In this document: positions 55,904 through 64,000 of the stretch, piece after piece | Layout: each line of letters begins with the position of its first letter | Numbering within the stretch: the first letter of the stretch is position 1 | Source: Agrostemma githago | Taxonomy: Eukaryota > Streptophyta > Magnoliopsida > Caryophyllales > Caryophyllaceae | Reading direction: 5' to 3' | NCBI GenBank assembly: GCA_958450325.1 | Contig: OY288257.1 | Coordinates: forward strand, 32,816,771-32,880,770 | Length of the DNA: 64,000 nucleotides | Program-made: the position numbers and the translations under genes | Notes under the pieces: generated by a model | Seen by the model: the letters and a program-made list of their open reading frames with translations, nothing else | What the model was told of the DNA's origin: nothing | Databases searched by the model: none

Positions 55904-57312
55904 ATTCTTATTTTATTCTATTTACAATGTAACTCGTAATTCTCGAAATTTTTGTGAAACGAATTTATGTTTCAATCGATTTAAACTCCTTAAATTCTAA
56001 TTGTCTCAAAAAGTTTTTTTATAAATTCAAAATATAGAGTAATTTTTAATCTTGCTTCGATCTATCTATTTGTTTTAGCCTTAACGGAATTTTGTTTCGC
56101 CGACTTGATTTCTAAATTCTTTTATTTAAGCCCGGTCTTCTATTTTTCCACTCGAAATCGTTTTAATAAGCTTCATCAAAACATTTATTATTTTTCCCCG
56201 AGAAATCAATTTAATTCATTTTCGTCGTACATTCGTTATTTTTCTCAAGAAACATTATTTTAACCGTAAACGTTTGTTTTACTCTTGAGATACATTTTAT
56301 TTGTCCACCCGAACTAATTAATAATTTTTTCTAAGCTCCGTTTATGTATCAAAAATTTTAATTTTCCCTCGAGAAACATTTGACTCGTTATATTTGTAGT
56401 TCGTAACCCCTTAATTGTTCAAACTCGTGTTTCATTTTTGTTGTTTTAACCTAACTGCCACCTCCCTCTTCTTCTTCTTTCTTCAGCCTTAAACAATCTA
56501 CCGCATCCTCTCTTCTTCTCTTCGTCGTCCTTCGACCACCACCATGACCGTCCTCCTTTGTTTCGCTTCATCTGCATCTGAAACACAAGGCCGCCCATAC
56601 TTTGTTCGTTCTACCGCTATCATCGTCTCCTATACTCCAGTGAGCAACTCGGTAACCCTGCGTCATGCCTCCCCAGTCTTCGTTGCTCTGGTTCGAACGA
56701 CGACTCTTTTTTTTCTTTTCTTTTTTTTGGAGAAAATGTGAGTAGTATTATATCATTCACAATCAATTTACAAGAGGGAGGGGAATACAGAGGATAAAAC
56801 CTCGAAAATACTCCAAAAAAAGGATAAAAAACAACTTACAAGAGTAGTCACAAAGACTCCAACTAAATAAGCTTATTTAAACAGTTAGCATCATGGATGC
56901 TCTTCACAGTTCTAAGCATCTCTCTGGCCTTTAATCTGATGATCTCTTGGATGTTTTTAGTCGTTACTCCTGGTCGTGGAACAGCCCCATCCATTCTAGC
57001 ATTGTTTCTAACCATCCAGAAGGTGTGAATGGAAGCAGTGATGGTCATGGCTTGAATTTTCCCTTCCGTAGTACCCTTCTGGCAGTCTTTAAACTCCTGC
57101 AGCAGAGGGAGCTTACTGCCAATCCAATCTTCAATGTTTTTCCTAACCCTGCAACTGAAAGAGTACAATTGGAACAGGTGTTCTGAATTTTCAGTGTCCA
57201 TATCACAAATGCAGCACTTATCCTCATTGCAGCAACCAATTCTATGGAGCTTTTCCTTCATATTCAGTCCTCCATGGAGAAGAATCCATGTAATGAGTGA
57301 ATGTTTAAGCAC
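55904..57312 (+). repeat. Array unit 12 (type B)
   Basis: 1409 bases; ATAAATTCAAAA private change at the start; Cys-to-Tyr LINE (57312-56863). Confidence 0.95.
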
Positions 57313-58720
57313 ATTCTTATTTTATTCTATTTACAATGTAACTCGTAATTCTCGAAATTTTTGTGAAACGAATTTATGTTTCAATCGATTTAAACTCCTT
57401 AAATTCTAATTGTCTAAAAAAGTCTTTTTATATATTCAAAATATAGAGTAATTTTTAATCTTGCTTCGATCTATCTAGTTGTTTTAGCCTTAACGGAATT
57501 TTGTTTCGCCGACTTGATTTCTAAATTCTTTTATTTAAGCCCGGTCTTCTATTTTTCCACTCGAAATCGTTTTAATAAGCTTCATCAAAACATTTATTAT
57601 TTTTCCCCGAGAAATCAATTTAATTCATTTTCGTCGTACATTCGTTATTTTTCTCAAGAAACATTATTTTAACAGTAAACGTTTGTTTTACTCTTGAGAT
57701 ACATTTTATTTGTCCACCCGAACTAATTAATAATTTTTTCTAAGCTCCGTTTATGTATCAAAAATTTTAATTTTCCCTCGAGAAACATTTGACTCGTTAT
57801 ATTTGTAGTTCGTAACCCCTTAATTGTTCAAACTCGTGTTTCATTTTTGTTGTTTTAACCTAACTGCCACCTCCCTCTTCTTCTTCTTTCTTCAGCCTTA
57901 AACAATCTACCGCATCCTCTCTTCTTCTCTTCGTCGTCCTTCGACCACCACCATGACCGTCCTCCTTTGTTTCGCTTCATCTGCATCTGAAACACAAGGC
58001 CGCCCATACTTTGTTCGTTCTACCGCTATCGTCGTCTCCTATACTCCAGTGAGCAACTCGGTAACCCTGCGTCATGCCTCCCCAGTCTTCGTTGCTCTGG
58101 TTCGAACGACGACTCTTTTTTTCTTTTCTTTTTTTTGGAGAAAATGTGAGTAGTATTATATCATTCACAATCAATTTACAAGAGGGAGGGGAATACAGAG
58201 GATAAAACCTCGAAAATACTCCAAAAAAAGGATAAAAAACAACTTACAAGAGTAGTCACAAAGACTCCAACTAAATAAGCTTATTTAAACAGTTAGCATC
58301 ATGGATGCTCTTCACAGTTCTAAGCATCTCTCTGGCCTTTAATCTCATGATCTCTTGGATGTTTTTAGTCGTTACTCATGGTCGTGGAATAGCCCCAACC
58401 ATTCTAGCATTGTTTCTAACCATCCAGAAGGTGTGAATGGAAGCAGTGATGGTCATGGCTTGAATTTTCCCTTCCGTAGTACCCTTCTGGCAGTCTTTAA
58501 ACTCCTGCAGCAGAGGGAGCTTACTGCCAATCCAATCTTCAATGTTTTTCCTAACCCTGCAACTGAAAGAGCACAATTGGAACAGGTGTTCTGAATTTTC
58601 AGTGTCCATATCACAAATGCAGCACTTATCCTCATTGCAGCAACCAATTCTATGGAGCTTTTCCTTCATATTCAGTCCTCCATGGAGAAGAATCCATGTA
58701 ATGAGTGAATGTTTAAGCAC
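57313..58720 (+). repeat. Array unit 13 (type A variant)
   Basis: 1408 bases; unit-8-like, with a private CCCCAACCATTC change (ARMVGA) in the LINE (58720-58376). Confidence 0.95.
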
Positions 58721-60128
58721 ATTCTTATTTTATTCTATTTACAATGTAACTCGTAATTCTCGAAATTTTTGTGAAACGAAATTATGTTTCAATCGATTTA
58801 AACTCCTTAAATTCTAATTGTCTCAAAAAGTTTTTTTATATATTCAAAATATAGAGTAATTTTTAATCTTGCTTCGATCTATCTATTTGTTTTAGCCTTA
58901 ACGGAATTTTGTTTCGCCGACTTGATTTCTAAATTCTTTTATTTAAGCCCGGTCTTCTATTTTTCCACTCGAAATCGTTTTAATAAGCTTCATCAAAACA
59001 TTTATTATTTTTCCCCGAGAAATCAATTTAATTCATTTTCGTCGTACATTCGTTATTTTTCTCAAGAAACATTATTTTAACAGTAAACGTTTGTTTTACT
59101 CTTGAGATACATTTTATTTGTCCACCCGAACTAATTAATAATTTTTTCTAAGCTCCGTTTATGTATCAAAAATTTTAATTTTCCCTCGAGAAACATTTGA
59201 CTCGTTATATTTGTAGTTCGTAACCCCTTAATTGTTCAAACTCGTGTTTCATTTTTGTTGTTTTAACCTAACTGCCACCTCCCTCTTCTTCTTCTTTCTT
59301 CAGCCTTAAACAATCTACCGCATCCTCTCTTCTTCTCTTCGTCGTCCTTCGACCACCACCATGACCGTCCTCCTTTGTTTCGCTTCATCTGCATCTGAAA
59401 CACAAGGCCGCCCATACTTTGTTCGTTCTACCGCTATCATCATCTCCTATACTCCAGTGAGAAACTCGGTAACCCTGCGTCATGCCTCACCAGTCTTCGT
59501 TGCTCTGGTTCGAACGACGACTCTTTTTTTCTTTTCTTTTTTTTGGAGAAAATGTGAGTAGTATTATATCATTCACAATCAATTTACAAGAGGGAGGGGA
59601 ATACAGAGGATAAAACCTCGAAAATACTCCAAAAAAAGGATAAAAAACAACTTACAAGAGTAGTCACAAAGACTCCAACTAAATAAGCTTATTTAAACAG
59701 TTAGCATCATGGATGCTCTTCACAGTTCTAAGCATCTCTCTGGCCTTTAATCTCATGATCTCTTGGATGTTTTTAGTCGTTACTCCTGGTCGTGGAACAG
59801 CCCCATCCATTCTAGCATTGTTTCTAACCATCCAGAAGGTGTGAATGGAAGCAGTGATGGTCATGGCTTGAATTTTCCCTTCCGTAGTACCCTTCTGGCA
59901 GTCTTTAAACTCCTGCAGCAGAGGGAGCTTACTGCCAATCCAATCTTCAATGTTTTTCCTAACCCTGCAACTGAAAGAGCACAATTGGAACAGGTGTTCT
60001 GAATTTTCAGTGTCCATATCACAAATGCAGCACTTATCCTCATTGCAGCAACCAATTCTATGGAGCTTTTCCTTCATATTCAGTCCTCCATGGAGAAGAA
60101 TCCATGTAATGAGTGAATGTTTAAGCAC
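58721..60128 (+). repeat. Array unit 14 (type C)
   Basis: 1408 bases; ATCATCATCTCC and GTGAGAAACTCGG markers; AACAGTAAACG in the LTR part; LINE open. Confidence 0.95.
59679..60128 (-). pseudogene. LINE zf-RVT fragment, type C (open frame, EIMRL)
   Basis: 149 codons open with all Cys/His ligands intact and QEIMRLKARE in place of QEIIRLKARE. Unit 16 has the same, and unit 17 shows the same CTCATG at the window edge. Confidence 0.75.
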
Positions 60129-61536
60129 ATTCTTATTTTATTCTATTTACAATGTAACTCGTAATTCTCGAAATTTTTGTGAAACGAATTTATGTTTCAA
60201 TCGATTTAAACTCCTTAAATTCTAATTGTCTCAAAAAGTCTTTTTATATATTCAAAATATAGAGTAATTTTTAATCTTGCTTCGATCTATCTATTTGTTT
60301 TAGCCTTAACGGAATTTTGTTTCGCCGACTTGATTTCTAAATTCTTTTAATTATGCCCGGTCTTCTATTTTTCCACTCGAAATCGTTTTAATAAGCTTCA
60401 TCAAAACATTTATTTTTTTTCCCCGAGAAATCAATTTAATTCATTTTCATCGTACATTCGTTATTTTTTTCAAGAAACATTATTTTAACCGTAAACATTT
60501 GTTTTACTCTATAGATACATTATATTTGTCCACCCGAACTAATTAATAATTTTTTCTAAGCTCCGTTTATGTATCAAAAATTTTAATTTTCCCTCGAGAA
60601 ACATTTGACTCGTTAGATTTGTAGTTCGTAACCCCTTAATTGTTCAAACTCGTGTTTCATTTTTGTTGTTTTAACCTAACTGCCACCTCCCTCTTCTTCT
60701 TCTTTCTTCAGCCTTAAACAATCTACCGCATCCTCTCTTCTTCTCTTCGTCGTCCTTCGACCACCACCATGACCGTCCTCCTTTGTTTCGCTTCATCTGC
60801 ATCTGAAACACAAGGCCGCCCATACTTTGTTCGTTCTACCGCTATCATCGTATCCTATACTCCAGTGAGCAACTCGGTAACCCTGCGTCATGCCTCCCCA
60901 GTCTTCGTTGCTCTGGTTCGAACGACGACTCTTTTTTTCTTTTCTTTTTTTTGGAGAAAATGTGAGTAGTATTATATCATTCACAATCAATTTACAAGAG
61001 GGAGGGGAATGCAGAGGATAAAACCTCGAAAATACTCCAAAAAAAGGATAAAAAACAACTTACAAGAGTAGTCACAAAGACTCCAACTAAATAAGCTTAT
61101 TTAAACAGTTAGCATCATGGATGCTCTTCACAGTTCTAAGCATCTCTCTGGCCTTTAATCTGATGATCTCTTGGATGTTTTTAGTCGTTACTCCTGGTCG
61201 TGGAACAGCCCCATCCATTCTAGCATTGTTTCTAACCATCCAGAAGGTGTGAATGGAAGCAGTGATGGTCATGGCTTGAATTTTCCCTTCCGTAGTACCC
61301 TTCTGGCAGTCTTTAAACTCCTGCAGCAGAGGGAGCTTACTGCCAATCCAATCTTCAATGTTTTTCCTAACCCTGCAACTGAAAGAGCACAATTGGAACA
61401 GGTGTTCTGAATTTTCAGTGTCCATATCACAAATGCAGCACTTATCCTCATTGCAGCAACCAATTCTATGGAGCTTTTCCTTCATATTCAGTCCTCCATG
61501 GAGAAGAATCCATGTAATGAGTGAATGTTTAAGCAC
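60129..61536 (+). repeat. Array unit 15
   Basis: 1408 bases; private LTR block with ATTTTTTTTCCCCGAG, TTTTCATCGTAC, CTCTATAGATACATTATA and GTTAGATTTG; LINE open (61536-61087) with EIIRL. Confidence 0.95.
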
Positions 61537-62944
61537 ATTCTTATTTTATTCTATTTACAATGTAACTCGTAATTCTCGAAATTTTTGTGAAACGAATTTA
61601 TGTTTCAATCGATTTAAACTCCTTAAATTCTAATTGTCTAAAAAAGTCTTTTTATATATTCAAAATATAGAGTAATTTTTAATCTTGCTTCGATCTATCT
61701 AGTTGTTTTAGCCTTAACGGAATTTTGTTTCGCCGACTTGATTTCTAAATTCTTTTATTTAAGCCCGGTCTTCTATTTTTCCACTCGAAATCGTTTTAAT
61801 AAGCTTCATCAAAACATTTATTTTTTTTCCCCGAGAAATCAATTTAATTCATTTTCATCGTACATTCGTTATTTTTTTCAAGAAACATTATTTTAACCGT
61901 AAACATTTGTTTTACTCTATAGATACATTATATTTGTCCACCCGAACTAATTAATAATTTTTTCTAAGCTCCGTTTATGTATCAAAAATTTTAATTTTCC
62001 CTCGAGAAACATTTGACTCGTTAGATTTGTAGTTCGTAACCCCTTAATTGTTCAAACTCGTGTTTCATTTTTGTTGTTTTAACCTAACTGCCACCTCCCT
62101 CTTCTTCTTCTTTCTTCAGCCTTAAACAATCTACCGCATCCTCTCTTCTTCTCTTCGTCGTCCTTCGACCACCACCATGACCGTCCTCCTTTGTTTCGCT
62201 TCATCTGCATCTGAAACACAAGGCCGCCCATACTTTGTTCGTTCTACCGCTATCATCGTCTCCTATACTCCAGTGAGCAACTCGGTAACCCTGCGTCATG
62301 CCTCCCCAGTCTTCGTTGCTCTGGTTCGAACGACGACTCTTTTTTTCTTTTCTTTTTTTTGGAGAAAATGTGAGTAGTATTATATCATTCACAATCAATT
62401 TACAAGAGGGAGGGGAATGCAGAGGATAAAACCTCGAAAATACTCCAAAAAAAGGATAAAAAACAACTTACAAGAGTAGTCACAAAGACTCCAACTAAAT
62501 AAGCTTATTTAAACAGTTAGCATCATGGATGCTCTTCACAGTTCTAAGCATCTCTCTGGCCTTTAATCTCATGATCTCTTGGATGTTTTTAGTCGTTACT
62601 CCTGGTCGTGGAACAGCCCCATCCATTCTAGCATTGTTTCTAACCATCCAGAAGGTGTGAATGGAAGCAGTGATGGTCATGGCTTGAATTTTCCCTTCCG
62701 TAGTACCCTTCTGGCAGTCTTTAAACTCTTGCAGCAGAGGGAGCTTACTGCCAATCCAATCTTCAATGTTTTTCCTAACCCTGCAACTGAAAGAGCACAA
62801 TTGGAACAGGTGTTCTGAATTTTCAGTGTCCATATCACAAATGCAGCACTTATCCTCATTGCAGCAACCAATTCTATGGAGCTTTTCCTTCATATTCAGT
62901 CCTCCATGGAGAAGAATCCATGTAATGAGTGAATGTTTAAGCAC
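61537..62944 (+). repeat. Array unit 16
   Basis: 1408 bases; shares the unit-15 LTR block, but starts with the CTAAAAAAGTC and CTAGTTG markers of unit 8; LINE open (62944-62495) with EIMRL and a CTCTTGCAGC change. Confidence 0.95.
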
Positions 62945-64000
62945 ATTCTTATTTTATTCTATTTACAATGTAACTCGTAATTCTCGAAATTTTTGTGAAA
63001 CGAATTTATGTTTCAATCGATTTAAACTCCTTAAATTCTAATTGTCTAAAAAAGTCTTTTTATATATTCAAAATATAGAGTAATTTTTAATCTTGCTTCG
63101 ATCTATCTAGTTGTTTTAGCCTTAACGGAATTTTGTTTCGCCGACTTGATTTCTAAATTCTTTTATTTAAGCCCGGTCTTCTATTTTTCCACTCGAAATC
63201 GTTTTAATAAGCTTCATCAAAACATTTATTATTTTTCCCCGAGAAATCAATTTAATTCATTTTCGTCGTACATTCGTTATTTTTCTCAAGAAACATTATT
63301 TTAACAGTAAACGTTTGTTTTACTCTTGAGATACATTTTATTTGTCCACCCGAACTAATTAATAATTTTTTCTAAGCTCCGTTTATGTATCAAAAATTTT
63401 AATTTTCCCTCGAGAAACATTTGACTCGTTATATTTGTAGTTCGTAACCCCTTAATTGTTCAAACTCGTGTTTCATTTTTGTTGTTTTAACCTAACTGCC
63501 ACCTCCCTCTTCTTCTTCTTTCTTCAGCCTTAAACAATCTACCGCATCCTCTCTTCTTCTCTTCGTCGTCCTTCGACCACCACCATGACCGTCCTCCTTT
63601 GTTTCGCTTCATCTGCATCTGAAACACAAGGCCGCCCATACTTTGTTCGTTCTACCGCTATCATCGTCTCCTATACTCCAGTGAGAAACTCGGTAACCCT
63701 GCGTCATGCCTCACCAGTCTTCGTTGCTCTGGTTCGAACGACGACTCTTTTTTTCTTTTCTTTTTTTTGGAGAAAATGTGAGTAGTATTATATCATTCAC
63801 AATCAATTTACAAGAGGGAGGGGAATACAGAGGATAAAACCTCGAAAATACTCCAAAAAAAGGATAAAAAACAACTTACAAGAGTAGTCACAAAGACTCC
63901 AACTAAATAAGCTTATTTAAACAGTTAGCATCATGGATGCTCTTCACAGTTCTAAGCATCTCTCTGGCCTTTAATCTCATGATCTCTTGGATGTTTTTAG
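62945..64000 (+). repeat. Array unit 17 (cut by window end)
   Basis: 1056 bases visible; combines unit-8-like LTR markers with the GTGAGAAACTCGG marker of unit 14. The array clearly continues past the window. Confidence 0.95.

Larger units (their letters stand above)
30833..64000 (+). repeat. 1.4-kb chimeric LTR/LINE tandem array (satellite)
   Basis: Seventeen units defined by the ATTCTTATTT junction, starting at 30833, 32242, 33653, 35062, 46050, 47453, 48861, 50270, 51678, 53087, 54495, 55904, 57313, 58721, 60129, 61537 and 62945 (the last cut by the window end). Lengths are 1403-1411 bases. Each unit is about 0.82 kb of LTR 5' sequence, a T-rich tract, then about 0.59 kb of antisense LINE 3' end. 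Unit 4 is split by a retrotransposon (35706-45711). Inner units are very similar and outer-left units more diverged. Confidence 0.97.

Overview
The window is plant nuclear DNA, most likely from a eudicot. It is AT-rich and full of (TA)n, (GA)n and (TC)n microsatellites. It carries FAR1-like, plant-mobile-domain and CrRLK1L receptor-kinase fragments with plant-type introns, a Tekay/Del-like LTR retrotransposon and plant L1-type LINE remnants. Caryophyllales is a guess from the look of the FAR1 and PMD proteins and is not demonstrated. I see no intact housekeeping gene, rRNA or tRNA; nearly every base belongs to a repeat or mobile element.

Region 1 (1-27516) is a giant inverted repeat. The left arm (1 to about 10.64 kb, possibly to 10.85 kb) reads as the reverse complement of the right arm (about 16.82-27.5 kb), with paired coordinates summing to 27466-27517 along the whole length. 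The left arm runs off the window start. Each arm stacks, from outside in: a hypothetical-ORF region, an array of TTTTAGCGTACCC words, a 126-bp tandem duplication, an AT-rich element with CACCCATTGAGGCACAATCT ends, a 1-kb fold-back, E1 (3.6 kb with long inverted ends and an array of GTATAGTCACAC words) and E2 (2.9 kb with a broken FAR1-like gene and an array of GTAACAC words). Palindromes occur at several scales: a 33-bp hairpin, the 1-kb fold-back, the inverted ends of E1, and the whole locus. A 200-N gap in the left arm corresponds to a (CT)n(TA)n tract in the right arm.

Region 2 (about 10.64-16.82 kb) is the spacer. It holds a truncated second copy of the FAR1 element, a two-exon plant-mobile-domain (PMD) gene broken at its 3' end, small microsatellite-bounded elements, and a 908-bp Pack-MULE-like element with 96-bp terminal inverted repeats that carries a frameshifted piece of a CrRLK1L malectin-like receptor kinase gene.

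Region 3 (27.5-30.8 kb) is a flank with a frameshifted Tyr/Gln/Pro/His-rich ORF, followed by a degenerate non-autonomous LTR retrotransposon: LTR end, tRNA-iMet-type primer site, short internal region, polypurine tract and the start of a second LTR.

Region 4 (30.83-64.0 kb, running off the window) is a tandem array of a 1403-1411 bp monomer, 17 units in view. Each monomer fuses about 0.82 kb from the 5' part of that LTR to about 0.59 kb of a 5'-truncated LINE 3' end (RT-type zinc-binding domain, antisense). The first monomer is still continuous with the LTR start and polypurine tract, so the birth point of the satellite appears to be preserved. Inner units show a 2817-bp dimeric higher-order pattern. 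Unit 4 is split by a 10-kb Tekay/Del-like element with a 4.07-kb 5' LTR, a 4.8-kb internal region without recognisable gag-pol (LARD-like), and a 3' LTR cut short together with about 0.43 kb of monomer.
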